In this document: positions 1-5,192 of the stretch, piece after piece
Layout of the letters: each line of letters starts with the position of its first letter
Position numbering within the stretch: position 1 is the first letter of the stretch
DNA from: an uncultured Mycoplasmatota bacterium
GTDB taxonomy: Bacteria > Bacillota_I > Bacilli_A > RF39 > UBA660
Direction: 5' to 3'
Length of the DNA: 5,192 bases
Assembly (NCBI GenBank): GCA_900551925.1
Contig: URXR01000066.1
Location: 1-5,192, forward strand
Notes under the pieces: model-generated
Told to the model about the DNA's origin: nothing
Database searches by the model: none
What the model saw: the letters and a program-made list of their open reading frames with translations, nothing else
Translations under genes and position numbers: made by a program

Positions 1-12
1 TATAAAAAGAAA

Positions 13-40
13 AGACTATTAACATAATTTACTTTGTCAA
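13..40 (-). promoter_or_regulatory. Possible leftward promoter for a gene outside the window
   Basis: On the minus strand a perfect TTGACA (35-40) is followed after 16 bases by TAGTCT (13-18). The latter keeps the three most conserved positions of the -10 box (T, A and final T). It lies just beyond the terminator of the leftward Fem gene and points out of the window, as expected for the promoter of the next minus-strand gene. The -10 match is mediocre and the target gene is not visible, so this is tentative. Confidence 0.35.
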
Positions 41-47
41 CAGTCTG

Positions 48-76
48 AAAAATAACTGGTTAATTCCAGTTATTTT
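48..76 (-). terminator. Intrinsic terminator of the Fem-family gene
   Basis: A perfect inverted repeat pairs 49-59 with 66-76 around a 6-base loop (60-65). Read on the minus strand, the GC-containing core is followed by five U residues (52-48) that overlap the foot of the stem. The gene's TAA stop (70-72) lies inside the stem. On the plus strand the hairpin is followed by TTTTGTTT, so it could also stop rightward transcription entering the window. The stem is AT-rich, so efficiency is uncertain. Confidence 0.55.
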
Positions 77-1341
77 GTTTCATTATGTGATTTTTTTAGA
101 GCTTTTTTACCTAGTTTAGCTTTTTTATGAATGAGATATATAGTTCTGTTAATAACTAAATCAAATTCGCCAATATATTCGGTTACTTCGGCATTAAAAC
201 CTAGTTTCATTTCATTAAGACCTTTAAATTTATTGTTATTTTCAAAGTAGCCAGTAATAGCATTTAAATCGAAATAAACTGCTCCAAGTTTGGAGTATTT
301 TTCAATGATGTACCATTTAGCTAAAAAGGTTGGATAATAAAGTTTATAAGTTGGGTTTTGCCCTTCAATTACTAATTCTACGCCATATTTTTCAATAATA
401 ACTGCGGTGGCACTTATTATTATACCTTGAGGATTTTTAGCGAATAGATTAGAAGCTGTTTCTAATTCTTTTTTATAGACTGCTAGAACTTTGTCAGAAG
501 TGATTTTAGAATTAGTCAATTTATTGCTTATTTTATTTTTAAGTCCGGCTTCTTGAATGTTTTTATTTATTTCTTCATTTTTTTGAAGTTCTTTTTCATA
601 GATTAATTTTATATTGTTAAGATAAGCTTCGGTATTTAGTTTAGCAAAATATAATTCGAAATTATTACCAAAGCATTCAGCGAATTTTTTATAATAGTTT
701 AGTTTACGATAATGTTTTTTGGCTACAAATTTATAAAATATTTCGATATCGTTATGGTTTCCTTGGAGAATTTCTACTCCTCGAGATTCAGCTTTTCTTA
801 TTTTATTTTTGACACTGTGGTCAAAATTATCAAATAGAGTTTGGCTTGATCCAGTTACTTTTAAAATAGCATTCCATCTTGGTTTTAGAGTTCCAAAGAA
901 TTTATTATCTCCAAAGTAATCATAGCCTATTTTAGTTAGAAAGGGAATAAGATCGTTGGTATAAGGACTTTTTAAAATATTGCCATCTTTATCTCGTTTA
1001 TTATTTACAACAGGGGGATCTATTTTTAAGAAGATAATACTGTTTTTGGCTAGGAAACGTTTCATTTTATTAGTTACATCAATAATTAAATCTTTGTTGT
1101 CATAGTCAATTAGATAACCTCTTGGAGCATAAGCATATTTATACCCTAAAAATAGTTTTTGAACTAATACTAAACTAGCTCCAATTAAGATGTTTTGATC
1201 ATTGATAAAACCATAGTAGTGGGGATCAAATCCTTCTTGACTCATCAGGTTGCCATAGGCTGAAGTTTGATAATAAGTATGGAGTGGATGATTTGATGAA
1301 AAATTGTCAAATTGTTCTGGTGTTAACTTTACAATTTTCAA
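70..1341 (-). CDS. FemA/FemB/MurM-family peptidoglycan bridge aminoacyltransferase
   Basis: The 423-residue product is a FemABX-family enzyme of normal length. The family transfers amino acids from aminoacyl-tRNA to the lysine side chain of lipid-linked or nucleotide peptidoglycan precursor, building the interpeptide bridge at the inner membrane face. Visible hallmarks are APRGYLIDY at 72-80, FLKIDP at 104-109, KIRKAESRGVEI at 180-191, a charged helical stretch at about 240-302 matching the Fem antiparallel coiled-coil arm, and the C-terminal block FKGLNEMKLGF (372-382) with EYIGEFDLVIN (388-398). Two GNAT-like lobes flank the arm. There is no signal peptide or membrane helix, so it is cytosolic; the lysine-rich tail (405-423) could aid membrane or tRNA contact. 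The start is TTG, fixed by a strong SD six bases upstream. The amino acid and bridge position (FemA, FemB, FemX or MurM type) cannot be told from sequence. It stands alone, divergent from enolase. Confidence 0.93.
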   Translation of the reverse strand: MKIVKLTPEQFDNFSSNHPLHTYYQTSAYGNLMSQEGFDPHYYGFINDQNILIGASLVLVQKLFLGYKYAYAPRGYLIDYDNKDLIIDVTNKMKRFLAKNSIIFLKIDPPVVNNKRDKDGNILKSPYTNDLIPFLTKIGYDYFGDNKFFGTLKPRWNAILKVTGSSQTLFDNFDHSVKNKIRKAESRGVEILQGNHNDIEIFYKFVAKKHYRKLNYYKKFAECFGNNFELYFAKLNTEAYLNNIKLIYEKELQKNEEINKNIQEAGLKNKISNKLTNSKITSDKVLAVYKKELETASNLFAKNPQGIIISATAVIIEKYGVELVIEGQNPTYKLYYPTFLAKWYIIEKYSKLGAVYFDLNAITGYFENNNKFKGLNEMKLGFNAEVTEYIGEFDLVINRTIYLIHKKAKLGKKALKKSHNETK

Positions 1342-1347
1342 ATATAT

Positions 1348-1356
1348 CCCTCCTTT
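1348..1356 (-). promoter_or_regulatory. Ribosome binding site for the Fem-family gene
   Basis: On the minus strand AAAGGAGGG ends six bases before TTG (1341-1339). This strong, well-spaced site is the reason for accepting the rare start codon; no ATG fits the frame near it. Confidence 0.85.
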
Positions 1357-1373
1357 TAGTCTTTACTATATAT

Positions 1374-1402
1374 ATAATAGCTTTTTTTTGATAAAATTGC
1401 AA
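1374..1402 (-). promoter_or_regulatory. Promoter of the Fem-family gene
   Basis: On the minus strand TTGCAA (1397-1402; four of six to TTGACA) is separated by 17 bases from TATTAT (1374-1379; five of six to TATAAT). Transcription would start near 1367, about ten bases before the SD. The spacer contains a run of eight A residues on the minus strand (T at 1382-1389 on plus). It is back-to-back with the enolase promoter, with only seven bases between the two -35 boxes. Confidence 0.6.
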
Positions 1403-1409
1403 TAAAAAG

Positions 1410-1438
1410 TTTAAATATAGATTAATTTATTGTATAAT
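1410..1438 (+). promoter_or_regulatory. Promoter of the enolase gene
   Basis: TTTAAA (1410-1415; four of six to the -35 consensus) is followed after 17 bases by a perfect TATAAT (1433-1438). The predicted transcription start falls near 1443-1446, only 10-13 bases before the ATG, so the SD would lie at the very 5' end of the mRNA. No room remains for a riboswitch or leader. Confidence 0.65.
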
Positions 1439-1444
1439 CTTGAT

Positions 1445-1450
1445 GAGGTG
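1445..1450 (+). promoter_or_regulatory. Ribosome binding site for enolase
   Basis: GAGGTG lies five bases before the ATG at 1456. It supports this start and practically coincides with the predicted transcription start. Confidence 0.75.
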
Positions 1451-1455
1451 TTTAA

Positions 1456-2676
1456 ATGAATATAAAAGATATAGTGGCAAGAGAAATACTTGATTCACGT
1501 GGTAATCCAACAGTGGAAGTAGATGTTTTTTTAGAAGATGGCAGCATGGGAAGAGCTAGTGTACCTAGTGGTGCTTCTACTGGAAGTAATGAAGCTTTGG
1601 AACTTAGAGATGGTGGTTCTCGTTATTTAGGGAAGGGGGTATTAACTGCGGTTTCTAATGTTAACAAAATTTTACGTCCTTTGCTTATAGGGAAAGATGC
1701 TAGTAATCAAAAGGAAATTGATGATCTTATGATTGAGTGTGATGGTACTTCTAATAAAGAAAGGCTTGGTGCTAATGCGATTTTAGGAGTATCGCTTGCT
1801 TGCTTAAAAGCTGCTTGTAATAGCAGGAGAGTTTCTTTATATGAATATTTAGGTGATGGTAAAGATATGCCTCTTGCTATGATGAATATTTTAAATGGAG
1901 GAGCTCATGCTGATAATAATTTAGATTTTCAAGAATTTATGATAATTCCTAAAGCTGATACTTTTAAGGAAAGACTTAGAATTGGTAGTGAAGTATTTCA
2001 TACTTTGAAAAAGATTTTAAAAGCTAAAGGATATCATACTGGAGTGGGAGATGAAGGTGGTTTTGCTCCGGATTTAAAAGATAATTATGAGGCTTTAGAT
2101 TTAATTTGTGAGGCTATTACAAAAGCAGGTTATAGGCCTTTGGAAGATGTTTCTTTAGCTCTTGATGTAGCAGCTTCAGAATTTTATAAGGATGGTTTTT
2201 ATTTATTAAATGGTAAAAAACTTTCTACTTCAGAACTTATCGAATATTATGAAAATTTAGTTAATAAATATCCAATTGTATCAATAGAAGATCCGGTTTG
2301 GGAAGGAGATTTTGAAGGCTTTAAGAAAATAACTGATTTACTTGGTGATAAACTTCAATTAGTAGGAGATGATTTATTTGTTACTAATAAGAAGTTTTTG
2401 GAAAAAGCTTATAAGATGAAAGCTGGTAATGCTATTTTAATAAAAGCGAATCAAATTGGTACAGTTAGCGAAACTATTGAAACAATTAATTGTGCTAAAA
2501 AATGGGGTTACAAAACAATAATTTCGCATAGAAGTGGAGAAACTGATGATTGCTTTATTTCTCATTTTGCAGTGGGACTTAGTTTAGGTCAAATAAAAAC
2601 AGGTTCTTTAAGTAGGATGGATAGGATATGTAAATATAATGAACTTTTACGTATAGAAGAGGAACTCAATAAATAG
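1456..2676 (+). CDS. eno: Enolase (phosphopyruvate hydratase), compact form
   Basis: This 406-residue protein interconverts 2-phosphoglycerate and phosphoenolpyruvate in glycolysis and gluconeogenesis, in the cytosol with Mg2+. The N-terminal domain has DSRGNPTVE (13-21) and the mobile loop SGASTG (38-43). The barrel keeps every residue I could map to the yeast active site: S41, H151, E160, E200 in GDEGG, metal ligands D237, E278 and D305, K330, SHRSGET at 357-363 with H358 and R359, and K381 in [20 protein letters not shown] (327-340) fits the family signature. It is about 20-25 residues shorter than usual bacterial enolases (about 430): the segment before MPLAMMN and loops near 165 and 252 are trimmed, and it ends soon after LLRIEEEL. 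Unusual residues are [11 protein letters not shown] (276-286), where bacteria normally have SIEDGLDE, and NGGAHADNN instead of NGGEHADNN. It is not beside gap, pgk, tpi or gpm here. A second enolase elsewhere in the genome is possible but not visible. Confidence 0.95.
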   Translation: MNIKDIVAREILDSRGNPTVEVDVFLEDGSMGRASVPSGASTGSNEALELRDGGSRYLGKGVLTAVSNVNKILRPLLIGKDASNQKEIDDLMIECDGTSNKERLGANAILGVSLACLKAACNSRRVSLYEYLGDGKDMPLAMMNILNGGAHADNNLDFQEFMIIPKADTFKERLRIGSEVFHTLKKILKAKGYHTGVGDEGGFAPDLKDNYEALDLICEAITKAGYRPLEDVSLALDVAASEFYKDGFYLLNGKKLSTSELIEYYENLVNKYPIVSIEDPVWEGDFEGFKKITDLLGDKLQLVGDDLFVTNKKFLEKAYKMKAGNAILIKANQIGTVSETIETINCAKKWGYKTIISHRSGETDDCFISHFAVGLSLGQIKTGSLSRMDRICKYNELLRIEEELNK

Positions 2677-2712
2677 TAGAATTTTGTTAATAATATTTTG
2701 TTTTTAGATAAG

Positions 2713-2718
2713 TATACT
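2713..2718 (+). promoter_or_regulatory. Possible -10 element before the antiporter gene
   Basis: TATACT matches five of six -10 positions and lies 16 bases before the TTG start, the same geometry as in front of enolase. No good -35 box lies 16-18 bases upstream (the candidate site reads ATAATA) and there is no TG extension. The antiporter may instead be read through from enolase, since 2677-2723 shows no convincing terminator hairpin. Confidence 0.25.
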
Positions 2719-2723
2719 TTTAT

Positions 2724-2729
2724 AGGTGA
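2724..2729 (+). promoter_or_regulatory. Ribosome binding site that sets the antiporter start
   Basis: AGGTGA lies five bases before TTG at 2735, matching the spacing of the enolase site. The GTG at 2726 that would extend the frame by three codons is part of this SD and has no SD of its own (upstream is ATACTTTTATA), so TTG is the better start. Confidence 0.7.
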
Positions 2730-2734
2730 TTATC

Positions 2735-3694
2735 TTGAACGAAATATTTTTTTTAGTGTTTGCCTTTTTAACAGTATTTTTAAGTATTAAACTTTCTTAT
2801 TATGCTGATAGTTTAAGTAAATATTCGAATGTTAGTAAAGCTTTAATTGGGGGTATTGTTTTAGCAGGGGTTACTAGTTTACCTGAATTTGTAACAAGTT
2901 TTAGTGCTCTTTTAGTAGGAAATCCTTTACTTGCTATGGGAGATGTTTTAGGTAGTAATATTTTTAATATTTTTATGGTGTGTTTTTTTGATTTGATTTT
3001 TATGAAAAAAATGATTTTTACCAAAACGGCGAAAAGTCATAATTTAGTTATTCTGTTTTTGATAATCAATTACATTGTTTTGTATTTTTTTGTTAGTAAA
3101 ATGATTTCTATTAGTATATTTTCAATAGGTATTCCTACTTTAGTAATTATTATTTCTTATATTTTGTATTTAAAATCTGCTTCTAAAGGTTTAGAAGAAG
3201 AAAAAGTTATAATAAATGATAGGGTATCTTCTAAAAATCTTACTATAAAACTTATTGTAACAGCGTTTTTTATGGTTATATCTAGTGTGTTATTAACAAT
3301 TATTGTTAATAACTTATCTATTAAGTATCCATCTTTTTCTAGTAGTTTTCTAGGGGCAATATTTTTAGGAATTACAACTTCTCTTCCGGAAGTGGTTACT
3401 TTTTATACTTTGATTTGTATTAAAAGTTATGATTTAGCACTTTCTAATATATTAGGAAGTAATCTTTTTAATTTATTAGTTTTAGCAGTTTGTGATGTTG
3501 TGTCTTTTGGAAGTTCTCTTTATACTTTTTCTGATAAGGATACAGCGTTTATTGTATTTTTAGGACTTATATTTTCCCTTGTATGTTTTCTTCTTAATAT
3601 GAGGAAGCAGGTTAAAAATAAATGGTCTTATTCTTTTTTATCTTTTTTGGTGGTACTTATTTATCTAGGTTTTTGGTTATCAAAGTTTTTATAG
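2735..3694 (+). CDS. CaCA-family calcium/cation antiporter (YrbG/NCX-like)
   Basis: The 319-residue integral membrane protein belongs to the Ca2+:cation antiporter superfamily, which expels Ca2+ in exchange for Na+ or H+. Two homologous alpha repeats are clear. Repeat 1 has GVTSLPE (45-51) and GDVLGSNIFN (69-78); repeat 2 has GITTSLPE (212-219) and SNILGSNLFN (237-246). The ion-coordinating acids would be E51 and E219, with T47, S48, S74, N78, T215, S216, S242 and N246 around them. At the position of Asp240 in the archaeal NCX_Mj this protein has N246. Hydrophobic segments near 2-20, 35-60, 64-90, 103-120, 125-146, 170-192, 203-228, 235-257, 270-287 and 298-317 give ten helices, with a charged central loop at 147-170 between the halves. 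There is no regulatory cytosolic domain. Length is typical for bacterial members. It follows enolase by 58 bases and may share its transcript. Whether the partner ion is Na+, K+ or H+ cannot be decided here. Confidence 0.9.
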   Translation: MNEIFFLVFAFLTVFLSIKLSYYADSLSKYSNVSKALIGGIVLAGVTSLPEFVTSFSALLVGNPLLAMGDVLGSNIFNIFMVCFFDLIFMKKMIFTKTAKSHNLVILFLIINYIVLYFFVSKMISISIFSIGIPTLVIIISYILYLKSASKGLEEEKVIINDRVSSKNLTIKLIVTAFFMVISSVLLTIIVNNLSIKYPSFSSSFLGAIFLGITTSLPEVVTFYTLICIKSYDLALSNILGSNLFNLLVLAVCDVVSFGSSLYTFSDKDTAFIVFLGLIFSLVCFLLNMRKQVKNKWSYSFLSFLVVLIYLGFWLSKFL

Positions 3695-3708
3695 ACTTTG
3701 ATTTTTTT
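3679..3708 (+). terminator. Intrinsic terminator of the antiporter gene
   Basis: ATCAAAGT (3679-3686) pairs perfectly with ACTTTGAT (3695-3702) around an 8-base loop holding the TAG stop (3692-3694), and six T residues follow (3703-3708). The stem has only two G-C pairs, so it may leak into the sigma gene. The T tract supplies the first bases of the next promoter's -35 box. Confidence 0.55.
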
Positions 3709-3735
3709 GACTTTTATATTTAATTATGGTATATT
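3707..3735 (+). promoter_or_regulatory. Promoter of the sigma factor gene
   Basis: TTGACT (3707-3712; five of six) is separated by 17 bases from TATATT (3730-3735; five of six). TGG directly precedes the -10 box, giving an extended -10 element (TGn). The predicted start is near 3742, about nine bases before the SD. This is the best promoter in the window. Its consensus form suggests recognition by a standard housekeeping holoenzyme. Confidence 0.7.
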
Positions 3736-3750
3736 ATAGGAGTTTTATTT

Positions 3751-3759
3751 AAGGGGGTG
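3751..3759 (+). promoter_or_regulatory. Ribosome binding site that sets the sigma factor start
   Basis: AAGGGGGTG closely follows the AAGGAGGTG consensus and ends six bases before the ATG at 3766. The in-frame GTG at 3757 lies inside this SD and lacks a site of its own, so starting there (three residues longer) is unlikely. Confidence 0.8.
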
Positions 3760-3765
3760 GCACTG

Positions 3766-5169
3766 ATGGGGAATGATTTAAATAAGTATTTAGATATTGC
3801 TGGTTGTTTGAATAAAGAGATTAAAGATAAGTTTGATTTACTTATTAAAAAAATAGCAAATGATAATTGTATTTTAGAGGAAAATATTTTAAATTTAAAG
3901 CTTTCTAAAGATGAATATAATTTATTTATGGCTTATTTAAGCTTACAGGGAATAGAAATTGCTACTAATTTAGAAGATTTTATTAAGAATAGTGAGCAAA
4001 AAAATATAAAAGACTTGGATATTGATGAACTTTATTTGGATGGTTTAAAAAAAATACCTCTTCTTTCTGCTGAGGAAGAAAAAAAACTTTTTCTTTTGTA
4101 TAAAAATGGGTCAGAGGATGCTAAAAATAAGATTATAGTTTCTAATCTTAGATTAGTTATTTCTATAGCTAAGCAATATGAGGTTGAAGGACTTGACTTT
4201 TTAGATTTAATTCAGGAAGGCAATGATGGTCTTATTAAAGCGGTCGAAAAGTTTGATATAGGTAAAGGAAATAGATTTTCAACTTATGCAACTTGGTGGA
4301 TAAAGCAAAGTATAAATTTAGGTATTGCTAATAAAAGTAAATTAATTAGAATTCCATTTTATATGGAGAATAGAATTAGTACTTATATTAAAGTACAAAG
4401 AGAACTTGCTGTAAAATTAAAAAGATATCCTACTAATTTAGAGATTGCTGAAAGAATGAATTTAAAAGAAAAAGATGTGCTTTATTTAAAAAAAGTATTA
4501 AGTAGACCTATTTCTTTAAATCTTAAGGTTCGCGATGATGAAGAGGATGAACTTTTGGATTTTGTGGTTGATGCTGATGCTGTTGACCCTGAAATAATTC
4601 TTTTGGAGGAAGAGGAAAAAGAAATTTTAAGAGACTCTTTGAAAATATTTGATGATAGAACTAAACAAATTTTAATTTATAGGTTTATGGATAATATGAC
4701 ACTTAAGCAGATAGGAGAAAAGTTTGGAATTTCTTTGGAAAGAGTAAGACAAATTTGTAATGCGGCATTGTTAGAACTTGCCAATTATAGTGCTTTTCGT
4801 AATTTGTATTTTGATTCTAAGAGTAATGAGTTTTCAAAAGAAATACGACAAAGAATCAATAATGATAGAATAGATAGTTTAGAAGTTTTAGTGTTAGCAA
4901 ATGAAAATGGTGAAAAGTTTTTAGAGGATGTTGAGATTGATATTATGAAGTTGCTTTTAGGATTGAAAGATAAAAAGTATAAAAATAATATAAAGCAAAT
5001 TTGTGAAGATTTTACTTATACTCCAGAAGATGTTGTAACTGCTTTTAAAAAATATAAAGCTGTGTATAAAAAATATGAAAAAGAAGTTTTAACTAAGCAA
5101 AATAATTCAGTCAAAAAAGTTAGAAATAGGTTAAAAACGCAAATTTTTAGACTAAATTCCGTTTTATAA
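3766..5169 (+). CDS. RpoD/SigA-like sigma-70 factor with a C-terminal extension
   Basis: The 467-residue protein directs RNA polymerase to promoters. Residues 15-66 resemble region 1.1 (end: LSLQGIEI). Region 1.2 is at about 84-115 (DELYLDGLKKIPLLSAEEE). Region 2 is at about 117-192, with NLRLVISIAKQY, the core-binding DFLDLIQEGN (144-153) and melting motif RFSTYATWWIKQ (170-181). Region 3 is at about 194-245, the 3.2 finger at 246-275 (SRPISLN, LLDFVVDADAVDPE), and region 4 at about 284-341 with LKQIGEKFGISLERVRQI (313-330). Mapped to E. coli sigma70, Q437, E585, R588 and Q589 are kept (Q181, E325, R328, Q329). T440, R441, H455, E458 and R584 are replaced by N184, L185, Y199, N202 and L324. 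Primary sigmas normally end just after region 4; this one continues to 467 with a lysine-rich helical tail, of which 409-437 resembles region 4.2. It could be a diverged group 2 factor or the lineage's only RpoD. Its own promoter lies upstream. Confidence 0.9.
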   Translation: MGNDLNKYLDIAGCLNKEIKDKFDLLIKKIANDNCILEENILNLKLSKDEYNLFMAYLSLQGIEIATNLEDFIKNSEQKNIKDLDIDELYLDGLKKIPLLSAEEEKKLFLLYKNGSEDAKNKIIVSNLRLVISIAKQYEVEGLDFLDLIQEGNDGLIKAVEKFDIGKGNRFSTYATWWIKQSINLGIANKSKLIRIPFYMENRISTYIKVQRELAVKLKRYPTNLEIAERMNLKEKDVLYLKKVLSRPISLNLKVRDDEEDELLDFVVDADAVDPEIILLEEEEKEILRDSLKIFDDRTKQILIYRFMDNMTLKQIGEKFGISLERVRQICNAALLELANYSAFRNLYFDSKSNEFSKEIRQRINNDRIDSLEVLVLANENGEKFLEDVEIDIMKLLLGLKDKKYKNNIKQICEDFTYTPEDVVTAFKKYKAVYKKYEKEVLTKQNNSVKKVRNRLKTQIFRLNSVL

Positions 5170-5179
5170 AAATTTGTTT
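5140..5179 (+). terminator. Weak hairpin at the end of the sigma gene
   Basis: A 10-base perfect inverted repeat pairs 5140-5149 with 5167-5176 around a 17-base loop; the TAA stop (5167-5169) is in the right arm. Only one pair is G-C, and the trailing TTTG run is short. It may be a poor terminator or a chance pairing in AT-rich DNA. The remaining bases to 5192 show nothing else. Confidence 0.25.
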
Positions 5180-5192
5180 GATTTATTAGACT

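Noticed and set aside
1363..1380. TATATATA run as a microsatellite or operator
   Set aside because: It is short and overlaps the -10 region of the Fem promoter; simple AT composition explains it.
1342..1455. Riboswitch, T-box or small RNA in the divergent region
   Set aside because: The region is almost pure A/T and filled by two promoters. The predicted leaders are too short and no conserved structure is visible.
2677..2723. Possible terminator between enolase and antiporter
   Set aside because: The T-rich stretches are present, but only trivial AT pairings of a few bases can be drawn, with no stable stem.
2726..2734. GTG start for the antiporter
   Set aside because: The GTG is part of the SD AGGTGA and has no site upstream of it; TTG at 2735 has correct spacing.
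2800..3024. Minus-strand open frame of 74 codons
   Set aside because: It lies fully inside the antiporter gene, opposite a conserved alpha repeat. It has no SD and its lysine/isoleucine-rich translation is what antisense of a hydrophobic AT-rich gene gives.
3757..3765. GTG start for the sigma factor
   Set aside because: The GTG is the end of the SD AAGGGGGTG; ATG at 3766 is six bases beyond that site.
4780..5169. Sigma tail as a frameshift or fusion with a separate downstream gene
   Set aside because: The frame is continuous, codon use looks the same before and after residue 341, and no SD plus start codon near the junction suggests a separate gene.

Overview
The window is strongly AT-rich and gene-dense, with strong purine-rich Shine-Dalgarno (SD) sites, two TTG starts among four genes, and TTGACA/TATAAT-type promoters. 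This points to a low-GC Firmicute. A Fem-type peptidoglycan bridge enzyme implies a cell wall, so an uncultured Bacilli/Erysipelotrichia-like lineage fits better than a wall-less mollicute. The lineage is an inference from composition and gene content; no marker here fixes it.

Layout: positions 1-76 hold a hairpin terminator for the leftward gene and, beyond it, a possible leftward promoter for a gene outside the window. Positions 70-1341 (minus) encode a FemA/FemB/MurM-family aminoacyltransferase. Positions 1342-1455 are a divergent promoter region. Positions 1456-2676 (plus) encode a compact enolase. Positions 2735-3694 (plus) encode a ten-helix calcium/cation antiporter of the CaCA family. 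A terminator and a promoter share bases at 3679-3735. Positions 3766-5169 (plus) encode an RpoD/SigA-like sigma factor. No intergenic stretch exceeds about 115 bases, and no RNA gene, CRISPR array, insertion sequence or phage gene was seen.

The four proteins do not form an evident pathway: cell-wall bridge synthesis, glycolysis, cation export and transcription initiation. Enolase and the antiporter may share a transcript, because no terminator lies between them. The sigma factor has its own strong promoter behind a terminator.

The sigma factor is the most unusual item. It has all the core regions of a primary sigma factor (a 1.1-like segment, then 1.2, 2, 3 and 4), but several positions that read promoter bases in E. 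coli sigma70 are substituted. After region 4 it continues for about 125 residues, and part of that tail aligns without gaps to region 4.2 at an offset of 96 residues. It may be a diverged second RpoD with a duplicated, degenerate DNA-binding domain. The enolase is also short and carries unusual residues around an otherwise intact active site. For both the antiporter and the sigma gene, the longest open frame begins inside the SD, so the starts given here are further downstream.
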